From: Dimorphilus gyrociliatus
Taxonomy: Eukaryota; Annelida; Polychaeta; Dinophilidae
Length of the DNA: 64,000 nt
Assembly: GCA_904063045.1 (NCBI GenBank)
Contig: CAJFCJ010000025.1
Location: 992,001 to 1,056,000 of the forward strand
Direction: 5' to 3'
The first letter of the stretch is position 1; each line of letters starts with the position of its first letter. A program made the translations under genes and the position numbers. The notes under the pieces were generated by a model, which was not told the DNA's origin, ran no database searches, and was given only the letters and a program-made list of their open reading frames with translations. This document shows, one piece after another, positions 24,874 to 37,700 of this stretch.

Positions 24874-27359
24874 ATGAACTGCAAGAGATATCGCTTATCG
24901 TTGACTCTAATTATTATCGGCTATGTCAATATAATTAAAGGTAAGAAAACTACCGAGAAAAATTATATAGTGCGTGAGCGAGTGATAAAGTCGACGGACG
25001 AACGAACGAATGAATGCATGCATGATCTAGAAGGAAGGAAGTAAGAAAGGAAGGTTAAATAACGCTATCTCTCAAATAGTGATAGATTAACAACCTAGCA
25101 GAGATTGAAAGAATAGGAACAATTTTAAGAGAGAGGGTTGGAAGAGGAGAGGGAGAGTTAGAGAGAGGATAAGATGAACTAAACAGCTCTTAGAAGGATC
25201 TTTTATATTTAATAATTTATTAGAAGAAAATGTGTCAGATTTCATTATTAATAATAATACTAATAGACTTTTCTTTCATATTTAAGTATATATACTGCAT
25301 ATCGTGATAATAATTCAGTGACAAATCTTAAAATATAGCTTTAGATTGTCCTGTCAACGTCTTTCTATTGGTTGATTCTTCATCATCAATTGAATATTCA
25401 TCGTGGAAAGTTCAAACGGAATTTATGAAGGATTTCTTGAACATCCTCGAATTTGGATCGTCGTCTAAAGCCTCCTTTCTAACTTATAATAGCAAGACTA
25501 CTGAGAAACTTGGTCTGACTGATAATAAACCCGAATTACTGAATGTTGTAGATAGTGTCGATGTAGCAGATGGACTAACAAACACTGCTGACGCTCTTAA
25601 ATATATAGAAGACAAGATTTCTTCCTTACCGAATACGCACAGTACGACTTTTTAAACGCTCCGAGAGATTGTCCCAAAAGGAAAGATATTCTAACCCCGT
25701 CCCGAGTCCTCGCCCTCCCCAATGCCCATACAACTTAATATCTCTTCGCCTCTTTCACTTCTGGTTTTAATCCGATAGTTGAGTATTCCAAGTGCCCTAT
25801 TAAATATCATAAGTAAAATATGATTCGATTTTACTCACAACCAGTACAGTCATGACTGGACTGGTAATAAACGAACAATTCCGTTTAAATATTCACAATT
25901 TAATAAAGAATATGTAAAACCAGAAGTGATCTTTTACAATATTCATTTTGAAGAGACAACGGGCCTCAAAAAATTCGTATTGTGCGTATGGGAAAAATAA
26001 CAGATAGGAACGTATTAATGCTATTTTCCGATGGTCTATCCAACCGAAATACGGATAAGCTTAGCGACCAAGCTAGGAAATTGCACTCTAAAAATCTTAC
26101 TATATTCGCCTTATCGTCCAGCTATATAAGGGATGAAAAAGAATTGAGAAGCATCGCTTCAGTTCCTCAAAAGTATCATTTTATATCGACCGACGAGTTC
26201 GGCAAATATGGAATCGACGAACATGAGATGGCGCGTAGAGTGTGCGAAATTTCTTCTTGTGCTGACACCTGTAGTGATAATTGCATTAAATGTCACAAAA
26301 GTTGTAATTGTCTAGAATGTTCTGCTGGCTCATACAAATTATCAACACCATCACAAATAGACATATGCATAAGTAAATATATTACAATACTATTTATCTC
26401 TCCCTTTATCAGATCTATTCCTAAATTTGTTTTTGTTTCTCCTCTTTCTTTCATTCTCATTTCTTCTTCTTCTCCTTCTTCTCTCTCTCTCTCTCTCTCT
26501 CTTTTTCTGCTATCTTTTTCTTTGCAGAATGTCCCGACAACTGCGCTGTTTGCAAAAATGAAAATTCATGCAAGCAGTGCTTGCCTTCGTATTATTTACA
26601 CGAAGATGGAAGTTGTAAAGAATGCCTATTTAATTGTAAAACTTGTAACAATTCATTTGTATGCAACGAATGTAATCCGAGTTTCTATTGGGATACTGTC
26701 TCTCTTCGATGTCAAAGATGTCATATTTTAGCCGATATGGTCTTGTTAATTGACTCCTCGGGTTCAATCAAAGATAAGGCAAATGATAGTTTCGTGAATT
26801 GGGATATGATGAAGTCGTTTACGAAGAGTCTTTTAGGGCGGATGTCCATAGGCTCTGATCAGACAAGAGTATCTACAATAACATTTTCCGCTCAACCCAC
26901 TAAAGAGTTTGGCTTAAATGGTATTTAAAATATTAGATATTTCATTTGTTTAAATAAGTTTATTAATAAACAGAATACTTCAAAAGAGAAGAAATCGAAA
27001 ACAAAATAGACAATTTAATGTATGCCGGCAGTAAAACAAATCCTACGGCGGCCTTAAGAATGGCTTGTACAGAGATATTATCTAAAGAGGGAGGTGCAAG
27101 AGATGACAAACAGAACATAATAATCATACTAACCGACGGAGAGTCGAATGAAGGGGGAGATCCAAAAATTGAAGCGGAATATTGTAGAAATGAGAAAGGC
27201 GTTCATATATTTGGTATAGGCGTTACGAATGATATCAATGTGGAGCAACTACAATCAATCGTTTCAACACCACTAAGTACTCATCTATTTATGTCTCCGA
27301 CATTTTCAACACTACAATCGCTATTAACATCCATAGCAAGAGGCATTTGCGCCCGCTAA
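24874..27359 (+). CDS. Secreted VWA - Cys-rich - VWA protein
   Basis: Five exons (24874-24940, 25345-25641, 25956-26372, 26528-26920, 26974-27359) join to exactly 520 codons, 519 aa. Residues 1-22 form a signal peptide (basic start, hydrophobic LTLIIIGYVNI). The first VWA domain has a complete MIDAS: DSSSS, the Thr in GLTNTADAL, and FSDG. A cysteine-rich linker of CxxC/CxxxC repeats follows, of furin-like/growth-factor-receptor type (for example CADTCSDNCIKCHKSC and CLFNCKTCNNSFVCNEC). The second VWA again has a MIDAS: DSSGS, SKTNPTAAL, LTDGES. Family knowledge: MIDAS-bearing VWA domains bind partners through a divalent metal, typically in matrix or cell-surface complexes. No transmembrane segment is seen after the signal peptide, so the protein is probably secreted. 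It lies 513 bp upstream of the first giant channel on the same strand; a link is only inferred. Confidence 0.87.
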
Positions 27360-27872
27360 CTCTTGACTTTTGTGTTGTTTAAAGCTTTTAATTGTTTGTT
27401 CATTCAAGTGACTTGTTCATTTACTTTCCTCTCTACTTTTCAAAGTACAATAGTATTTTTATAAAGATGATTATTTTAATAAATGATTTGATCAATTGTG
27501 TATCTTTTTCGTAATCTAAGCTATCTTCACAAGAGCATATGGAGATATTGCGAAAACATTGGCCAACATAAAACGTATTTTTAACTTAATTATTTACGAA
27601 ATGCATTAACGGCAATTCAGCATTTATGGAAAAGACTAATTGTTCATAAATCAATAGACATTACAAATAAATTAATGAAAGATATTCAATTTACTCATTG
27701 AGGTATTCCTGATATATTTTGTTGCACTATAGTATCTTTATTAAATGCTACTATCTTCCAATAATTTATACATATATATATATAATTATATTATTATATT
27801 AATATATATTGTATCTATGTTATCCACCTCATTTGTCTTTAGTTCATAGAGCGACAAGCAGCAAATGCAAAG
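27360..27872. other. Intergenic spacer between VWA gene and channel copy 1
   Basis: 513 bp, AT-rich with TA tracts near 27770-27810. It carries an AATAAA at 27478-27483 suited to the VWA gene, and must contain the promoter of channel copy 1. No other element recognised. Confidence 0.6.
27478..27483 (+). promoter_or_regulatory. Candidate poly(A) signal of the VWA gene
   Basis: AATAAA about 120 bp after the VWA stop codon, in AT-rich sequence. Confidence 0.45.
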
Positions 27873-28715
27873 ATGACTGAAGACAATTCATCTTGGAAGA
27901 AACTCTTCTTTGAATTTTCCCAAGATACAACCTTTCACGGCGTAAAATACATCACAAAGCCAACTAAGTTTGAATTTCGGAGGTAAGTTCCTGAAAATCT
28001 TTCTTAAAAATATTTTATCTCTACCTTAGTAGCTAAACAGATAACGAACAGTGTGATATACTTGTTCAATTCTGCACGATATACAGTATATTGAGTACTT
28101 GAAGATTTCTCTTCCATATTGGTTGTATTGTATTATTCTATTCAATAAATACAATTCATAATTTGGTTATCTTGAACATTTTCCAAGAAAATTCAATACT
28201 TAAAACGTATTGTTTTGACAGTTTAATAACGTCCAACTCATACGACAACACAATGTAATTTATTTTAATAGTTAAAAACTAATAACATAGTCAACTTTAA
28301 ATTTGTATTGACATTATTCGCCATTAATAATTGATAACCGCCTTAAATTTACTATATATACTGTATATAAACATTGTAATACACATCTATATCTATATAT
28401 TTACCTATATATATATATATATATATAATATACAAGTCATTCTGAATTATTTAATAATAATCTTTTAAATCAGGCTAATTTGGATATTAATAATTCTCTC
28501 CGCCTCGGCATTCTTCACTTATATTCTAATTGTTAGATTTTTGGACTATTTTAGCTATCCAAAAGCTGTTGATGTTGAAGTTATTTATACAAAACAATTA
28601 GATTATCCACTTATTACGTTTTGCAATCAAAATGTCTACAAAGCAACTGCAACTGTAAAACGTGGTGTTTTCGATACTTTTGAAAGACATTTTAATAGAA
28701 AGGCAACTAAAAGAG
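27873..28715 (+). other. Copy 1 exons 1-2: N-terminus, TM1, post-TM1 palm strand
   Basis: Exon 1 encodes the cytosolic N-terminus with the DEG/ENaC gating HG motif. Exon 2 encodes TM1 ([20 protein letters not shown]) and the post-TM1 [10 protein letters not shown] strand, which matches the family's FPAVTxCNxN consensus. Intron 1 is 491 bp, the longest in the gene. Confidence 0.92.
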
Positions 28716-31700
28716 GTAAAAGGAAATATACTGCATTTCTCATAATAAGATATTTATTCATCCACATAGACACAGCATGCACAGATGATTTTAGATTAAT
28801 CCTCAATCGAATTCTTCTTCATCCTTCTAATAATTTTAAATCGGAAACTCATGTAAATGTAACGCTTGGTGTTTGCAAATATACTTGCATCAATTTGGCT
28901 CTAATTGATTGTAATTCATTTCTGTACATTCAGTCAAATTTGACATGTTTATTACTTCAAGCTAGCCATCAAACGCCAAATATTACGTTTCAAGAATCTC
29001 AAGGCGTTGATTACTATTCAAGGTCAAGATGCGACAGTTAGTTTACAATTATTACTTCTTTAACCTTTAACGCTTATTACTTTTCACTTACGCGTCGCTT
29101 ACTCCTGTGAAATTGGCTCATTTTAGGCAAGGAGAGTTTTTGCTCTTTCGATTTAGACTTTTGCAACTTTTATCAAGTGAAAAGTGATGATATCGACTGG
29201 CAGAGAAGAAAACTTGGCAGTATTCAAACTCTTTCGGGACCGGACAAAGATCATACAACTGGATCCGGATACTTTATTTATTTGGAAGGGGGGAAAGAAC
29301 AACTGGGACGTTTAATTTCGTCTTGGTATTCGACCAAAAATTGGAAGAAAACGTGCATTACTTTCTATTATTTCATGTATGGATCGTCAGTAAATAAATT
29401 ACAGTTTTATGTTGTTGACCCTGACAACTATAGTTATAAACTTTGGGAAAAAATTGGTTGTCAAGGAAACAGATGGTCTGTAAAATAAATAACTATGCAT
29501 ATTTGATCTAATAACCCAAGATTAAGCCTACCTAATAGATTTAAATACTTTTTTTTAGGTTTAAGGCAACGATTGTCCTAGATCTAGAGCTTTTTCACTT
29601 GAGATTCGATGGACTTTTGGGAAGGGGACAGCGTCATATTATTGCTATCGATGATATCTCTGTATCAAGCTGTCAAAAACGTATGACGGCAAATTATTTT
29701 CAAGTCTTCTATAAGACGAAACTGTTAATCTTTCATCTAAAAAAATATCTGTTTACCCAATTCAGAGTCGAGAGATTGTAGAAATGATAAAACGGGAGAT
29801 TTATACAGAGGAAATCAATCATTTAGTATAAATAATAGACGTTGTTTATACTGGAATGATGTTCATTCTGTCGAGTTGTTGTTCTTTGAGGACGAAACAA
29901 TTCGGCAGACTAAAAACTTTTGTAGGAATCCTGGAGGTAGAAAATCCGAACCTTGGTGTTTCGTACAACGAAACCCTCTTCTTTGGGAATATTGTAATAT
30001 TCCTTTATGCGGTTCGTAAGAAAATGATCATTTTTCCAGTTCGGTAATCGTCTCTTGTATTCTTTTTCGTAGAAAGCATCGATTCAACAAATAAGACGAT
30101 TTCAAAAGTCGGCGCTAAAAAGGGCGCTGACTACGGTAGGTTTTATTCATTGTTCATGATTTATCGAAGAGAAATTCAGATATTTCAAAGATAAAAAGTG
30201 TTTTTATAATAATTTTATAGAAGTATCGATCAGCTGCGCATTTGAAAATTCATTTATTTGCGGTTACACGATTGCTTCCGATTCTGAATCTTTCATCTTT
30301 AAATTGGAAAATGGACGATATCTACAACTGCATTTTGGCCCTGGAATGGATAGTACTTACTATAGTCCTCTCAAAGGTTCCTCTTTTCCTTTTCTCTTTG
30401 TCAATCGATCATCAATTCCGTCTCTCCCTCTCTTTCTTGTCGTTTAGGGAATTATCTCTACGTTGACAGTCAACTGGCCGTTGAAAATTCCAAATCGTGG
30501 ATTACTTCTCCTCAAATTTTCCTTCGTCAATTATCGTGTTTGTCGTTCGTTTGTTCTAAGAAAGGACTAAACTCCCTCGACGTGTATCTTCTTAAAGAGG
30601 GAAATCTTCGAATTCCCCTCTACGAAGTTGACGAGTCGACTGTTGGTTGGAGTGAAAAGACTGTTGCAATTCGTTATTGGCCAAAAATTTCATTCGGGTT
30701 GACGAGCATAGTCTTTGAAGCTGTTCACAAATTTGGATACGACAACTCTTTGGCAATTGATGATGTGAAATTCAACGAAGGTTACTGTTCAATTGCAGGT
30801 AAGTCTGTTTTATTAAACTGCAATAATTTACTCTACTGATTGTCACGACGGTTGTTTCCAGAATGCGAAAGTGGGAAATATCAATGCCAAAATGGAAAAT
30901 GCATTAGCAATGAGCAAATATGCGATGGAATAAACGATTGTTTCGATAATAGCGACGAAGAGATTCCGTGTTGTAAATAGATTTCTTTACTCTATTAATG
31001 ATAGGTTTCTTGAAAAGACTCTAATGAGGAAACTCTCTTTCTCGACAGCATCGTTTGATTGTAACTTTGATGGTAAAACCTTATGTGGTTATATAATAGA
31101 AAATACAGTTAGTTATTACAAATGGGAAAAGAAGATTGTATCCTCTTTGAACAGTCAGTTAAAGATTTCTTCATATTTTATAATTAGTTTTTTGTTTTAT
31201 CTTTGCCCCTGAGCCTTCATTCGTAAATATTTTACATATTATGAATCGTCCCAAAGGGATATTTTAAATTACAATTTAATGAATTATTTCTACTGTAATA
31301 GTACTAGCTAAATTGATATTTGAAAACACAAGATTTCTCTCAGAATATAAATAATGTCTCTTCTCTCTTTCAGTAACAATGCTTGAAGTGTTTAGCTATG
31401 GACCTCTTGTTACAGCCTCAGCTTTTTTAAGATCACCATTTTTGCTAACTTCAAATCGGACGTGTGCTCGTTTTTCAGCAATTTTTAGTCGTACGCATTC
31501 GGCAACTTTAAATATTTATGTCAATTATAAAACAATGCCGACAAAGCTTGTTACTACAATTACGACAGTTGGAAATAATGAAATATCTCTACAGACTATT
31601 CCCTTACCTCCCAATGTAGTAATTTCGCTAGTTTTTGAATCTCGAATGGATACTTTTGGACACAAATTATTAATCGGAAATATATCTCTTGATCGCCATT

Positions 31701-34700
31701 GTGCTAATTTTGAAACTGCAATTGGTTTAAACTGTACCTTTGAATCAAATATACTATGTGGTTACATTGTTGAATACCAAAAACACGGATATTCTTGGTA
31801 CAGATCCCAAACGAGTCTAGCGAGCAGTAGTGGGCCAAAAAAGGATAACACTCTAAAAAATAACCGTCTGTTCTTAAGCATACAAAATTATGTCAGCTAT
31901 TATTAACATTGAACTTTGTTTTACAGACGGCTTTTTTATGCTCACTAAAGGTATTGTTGGTGTAGAAGGAGATGTTGCTAAAATGACAACACCTGCTTTC
32001 AGCATAACAATGCCAAAAGTATGCTTCTCTTACTATTATCACATGTATGGCAGCATGGTCGGAAAACTTCAAGTGTTTCTGCAGTACAATGGCTTGTTTA
32101 TTACTATTATAGGCATATCTATTTACTAAGACACATTTTCTTCTATATTATAGATAGTATAAACAATATAATATACCAGCACGCGTTAAATCATGGAAAC
32201 AGATGGATTCTTAATGAAATACTGATTAAAAAATCTCAAAATACATCTCTTAGAATAGTCTTTCAAAGTATTCGCGGTTTTGATAGAAGTAATCTTTTAG
32301 GTTTAGATGATATAAGGCTCTACAATGGTTTCTGCGAAACACTTAGAGGTTATCATTAATCTCAACAAAAAATTATACAACACTAAATCAATATACCATG
32401 GCTTTTTTTCACAGATAAATGTATTAATTCAAGTTTTCAATGCAAAAACGGAAAATGTATTGACAAGAGTCTGGTTTGCAACGGAGAAAGCGAATGTTTC
32501 GACGGAAGTGACGAAAGCAATTGTTCCGATTGCCTACACGACATTCAAGGCAGATTCTACACAGGAAAACTTTCAACAACCGAATCTGGAAAGAGATGCA
32601 TGAGTTGGAAAGAGGCTGTTGGCGAAACGCAAACCACCATCTCAGTAGAGACGGGAGAGACGAGTTTGACAGAAATGACAAACTATTGCAGAAACGTTAA
32701 CGGAAAGAAATCTCCGTGGTGTTACGTATCAAAAGAAAGATGGGAATTCTGCAGCATTTCCAATTGCGGTACAAAGATTAATATTCCAATTCAAAAAATA
32801 TCTCTTTCGCTTGAAACGAAAGAAACAATAAACTGTAAATATTTGCAGAATGCCGAGAAAATCAATACAGATGCAACAATTCGGCTTGTATTTCTTCAAA
32901 ACAAAGATGCAATGGAATATCGGAATGTCCTCATAAAGACGACGAAGAATCGTGCAGTAAGAATTCACAAGAACGTTCTTTCTAAGTTTAAAATCATAAT
33001 TCCACTTAGATTCAACGATATCATGCGACTTTGACGATCCTTTTATGTGTGGATATTCAATAATACCATCCGATAATGGTTATAGATGGTTTAGATTTAA
33101 TTTTAAAACGCCATCGGTAAACACGGGACCACACGCCGATCACACAACAATCCATAAAACAGAAAGAGGTTAACAACTAATCATATTTAAAGCTGTATCA
33201 CTACATAAGAATTCTCTTTTCAAGGTTTTTACATGTACGTCGAATCAACGCAGGAAGGAACATTTTTGAAAGGAGGGGATGAAACATATCTACTAAGTCC
33301 TCTCTCTCATATTTACGGAAATTTTTGTCTCAAATTCTTTCATCATTTAAAAGGCAGAGATATAAATATATTGAGAGTATACAGAAAGATTGGAGACATA
33401 TATTCTCCATTAGGAAAACTAGAAGGTCAATCACAGAAATATATTTGGAAATCATCGGAATATACAGTCAATAAAATCACTCATCAGATAGTATTTCATT
33501 ATATTAGAGGAGTTGATTTCAGAAATGACCCTGGTATTGATGATGTTCTCCTATATCCTGGAAATTGTAAAAGTAACCAACATTAACATTCATAACATTC
33601 TCTTTATTTCATACTGATTTTAATGCCAAAACATTCCGTTCAGCTCATCGAACTTGTTCACATTTTGAATTTACTTGTTCCAATGGCCACTGCATCAACA
33701 ACACTTACACTTGCGATGGATACGACAACTGTGGCGACTTTTCAGATGAACTAGTCTGCGGTATAACACCTCCTTCATTCCTATTATTCATTTAATCTAT
33801 TCCATTTCTTTCCTCTCCTCTTCCTATAGAAACGGAATGCAAGAGATCTTTGCAAGAACAATGGTATATAGGGACGAGAAATGTTTCGCAAACTGGCAAA
33901 AAGTGTCTCTACTGGAGGAACATGTCAAACTCTTTCAAGATTCCCTATCGTTTCCCGGATGAAAGTCTGCAAAGTGCGGAGAATTATTGCAGAAATCCAA
34001 CGAATAGAACGTTTGGTCCTTGGTGTTACGTTGATAAAGAGAGTGAAATGTGGGAATACTGCAATATCCCTAAATGTTCAGGTTTGTAGAATCAATAAGT
34101 TGAATAATAAAGAAAGTAAAAGAAAGTTGCAATCAGTTTTCCAAAGTTGTCAGTCGAACGAATTTCAATGCGCGAATGGAATGTGCATTGATAAAAAACA
34201 CTTGTGCGACGGAGTAAACGACTGCAACGATAGATCGGATGAAATGGAGATTTGTGGATCGGCGTACAACATCTCGTGTGATTTCAGTGATCGTTATATG
34301 TGTGGCTACACAGACGATAGTCCTAATTGGAACTACAGATTTCAAAGGAAAGGTTCTTTTGATGGTTCAGTGCAATCAGTAATTCGGCTTTTAACTACAA
34401 AATGGGATGAGTGTTTTCATGAGGATACGGCTGGAATTGATTATGAAGGAAATGTTCAGATTCGAAGTGATGGAATCACTTGTCAGAAATGGAATGTGCA
34501 ATTTCCTACTGCGCACGCTTTTTATATGAATGAGTTTTTCCCTGAAAAAAGTGTAGCCAAAGCTGAAAATTATTGCAGGTAATAAATTGTTTTCTCATGC
34601 AATGAAAGTGTAAAAATGTCTTTTCTTCTCAGAAATCCAGCTGTCTATGTTCCTGGAAAGAAGTATTCTCTTGCTCCACATTGCTTGTCGTCCGATCCAG

Positions 34701-37700
34701 AGATTTCCTATTATAGATATTGCTCTATTCCATTATGCAAAAGTAGTTTAAATGTTTTCACAGAATTTCTGATCTGTTTACAAAATTCATGCAATTAGAT
34801 ACATTTATAAAGACAAAACCATCGACTGAACAAGGCCAAATAGCCAAATTCAACAGTCCTAAAAGTCAAGGCTTTGGAGACTCATGTATCCAATTCGCTT
34901 ACATGTTGATTGGAGATGACGCCGGATCTCTAAAATTAATGTGCAGCTAATTTTTGTATCCTTATCTTCCCTATTTTTTTCAGAGTTAAATCTGTTTTTT
35001 GAATTGTTAAACAGGTTGAATACTAACAGCACCACTCGTTTGTTGTGGTTTACGGAGGGTAAGAAGGCGTCAACTTGGATTGAGGCGTCTGTTGATTTCA
35101 CATCGAATGACGAATTCTATTTGACTTTCCAAAGCGAATCTGGATTGAAAAGTCCAGGCGTCGCGTTGAAATACGTGAACATCAGACGAGGTTTCTGCCA
35201 TATTCAAAGTAATCATCATTGAATGATTTTGCCAAAGAGCACAATTAATTCTATAATGAAAATATTGTTTGCAGACGATTGCGTAGGAAAATTTTCATGC
35301 AAAGCTGATTCGAAATGTATAGAATCATCAAAAGTTTGCGACCATCTTGTTGATTGTATTGACGAATCTGATGAAGTTTCGTGTAGTAAGTTTCCGTCCA
35401 CTTTATCTTCAAGCTTGAGAATTTGACTTTTTATTTGCGAATTTTCTATTCAGAATGTTTGGATGACGAATACAAATGTAGGAATGGAAAATGTGTCAGT
35501 CGTAATAAATTACTCGATGGCATAAATGATTGTTATGATAACTCGGATGAAGATCATTCAAACCTCGATAGTCTAATTAGGGAAAAGAAAAATTGGAAGA
35601 ATATAAAAATGTTTGAAAAGAACAGCAATTTTCTAATTAATCGAACCATGTTTGCGGAAAAGGATTGGGAACCAAAGATAAATGGAGCTCACTTTGTCAG
35701 ATTTCTCACTGAAATGAGTCATCAAAGATCTGACTTAATATCAGAGTTTGTTATAATTTTTTCTATTGTTTGTCCTTTTCATTAGAGTTGCGTTTTGTTT
35801 TTGCAGTTGCGATTGGAGAGGAAGCCCGTGCAAGTACCAAAATGTTAAAATATTAGATAGATTTACGGATCATGGTCAATGCTTTTCGTTCAGTCGGAAA
35901 GGAGATAATGATACTCTTCTCGTTACAGAATCAGGTTGACTTTGGTCCCTTCAAAATTTTCTTTCAAGATCTTTTTTGGTCGATTGTTTTAGAATTAAAT
36001 TTTAACTGAGTTGTGTTTCAGGTGCTCAAGCCGGACTGAGATTAACTTTGAATATCGAATCGTACGAATACATGATTGGTCCTCACACCAATAAAGGAAT
36101 TAAAGTATTGTCGTCCAAATCTTCTGTTATTCTTCCGATGTATCTACGTTTCCTGTTTCTTTTCAGGTTTACTTGCACGATGCAAATGAAACACCGAGAA
36201 TAAATCATTTAGGATTCTCGTTAGCTCCTGGCTTTCACCATTCTATTGCCATAAAGAATACGAAGGTTTCACATAGTTTTATCTGTCTAATGCCACGTAT
36301 GATAACGTTGCTTGTTTGTTTCGCTACAGGTTTATAATCTGGAAAAGCCATGGGGAAATTGTGGTCGAAGTGAATTAACACATTTTGCAGACTACACTGC
36401 GAATAAATGTAATCTGGACTGTACGATTAAGGATATCTATAACAAATGTGGATGTCTGGCTCCGTATATGAATACTAAATTAAGTGAGTTGTTTTTGCTG
36501 TATTTTATTAATTAATTTAGCTATTTGTGAATGATATTTCTGATAAAAAGATAGGACTTATTGTGGATTCTATGATTATTTTAATTGCATTATTAAGGAA
36601 GGTAATAAATTTTTACAATTTTTTATCTTTACTAATTTTAATATGTTAACGTGTTTTGCTTAGAGGAAAATAGTCAAATTTCATTAAATAATTCCTGTAA
36701 ATGTCAACAAGCTTGCTTCCAGAACGTTTACGAAGTTTGTTATTATTTCATAATTCGTCCTAGTTTGAGAATAAGCATTTTTATTGTTGAACTCTTTTAG
36801 CCGGTTATATCATCATCGGCTCTTTCGGATCTCAGTGTCGAGAGAATCTTACAATTTGAAAATGAATCTTTACAGATAGAGTATGAGAATGCCGTGGATG
36901 TTAAAGCTAGATCAAGAATTACGGATTATTCAAATGAAATTACCATATTTTTTACGTTATACAACACTTTAGATAGCGTTCAAGAATTTTTTTTCAATAA
37001 TATTGCTATAAGTGGAATTGGCGGAATATCTAACAAGATTGAAAGTGCAACAATTTTCTATATGAACAAAACAAACGAAGATTTAGGAATAATGAAAAAT
37101 TATCTTCGTACATCTATCCAGAATTTTGAAGACAAACTTTTGAAAAAACACCAAAAGTTTGAAGCCAGCTTCAAGAATGTGGAAGATAAAATTGCGTTTT
37201 TCCGACACACCGAATATTCTCAACTATTCAATAAAACCATTTTAGAAAATGTAATGGAAAATTTAATACAGAATTTGAGTTCTTTGATTTCCAATGAAAG
37301 CTTTAACGCTATTAAGTTAAATGTTCGCATCTTATCAAATTGTTTGAGAGAAACTGAAAATATACAAATGCATTTAGTGAATTTAGCAACAAAGTTATCG
37401 GATATGCAGCTATACAGTTCTACATTTCAAAATTTATCAATTTCAGTAAGAAAGTATTTAGGATGCTTTCAAAATATTCAAAAAACCATCATAGCTGCTA
37501 AAAGATCCATCGAAATGTTTGACGAAGAATTCGAGACATTTTCTAGTGAGAGACAAGATATGTTCAGCTTTCTACAGAATTCCAACTACGATCTTGTTAT
37601 TAATAAAGAGAAAGCGATGTTTGCAGAAATTATTCGTTTATATCTTTCCGGTCAAAGCATCATTAAACTCTCTCGAAAATATCCAACAGATTTATTTGAA

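Noticed and set aside
28541-29041. Copy 1 exon 2 and exon 3 as one continuous frame
   Set aside because: The 54-bp intron (28716-28769) is divisible by three and open, but copies 2 and 3 have a longer intron at the same site, with clear GT and AG ends in all copies.
29856-30047. Frame starting [13 protein letters not shown] inside the kringle 1 exon (also in copies 2 and 3)
   Set aside because: Out of frame with the kringle; the kringle reading has all six cysteines and correct splice phase.
32769-33034. Read-through of exon 15 into the following intron
   Set aside because: The 80-bp intron has no early stop, so a longer frame exists, but splicing 32768 to 32849 gives a perfect LDLa in another frame while the unspliced reading has no domain content.
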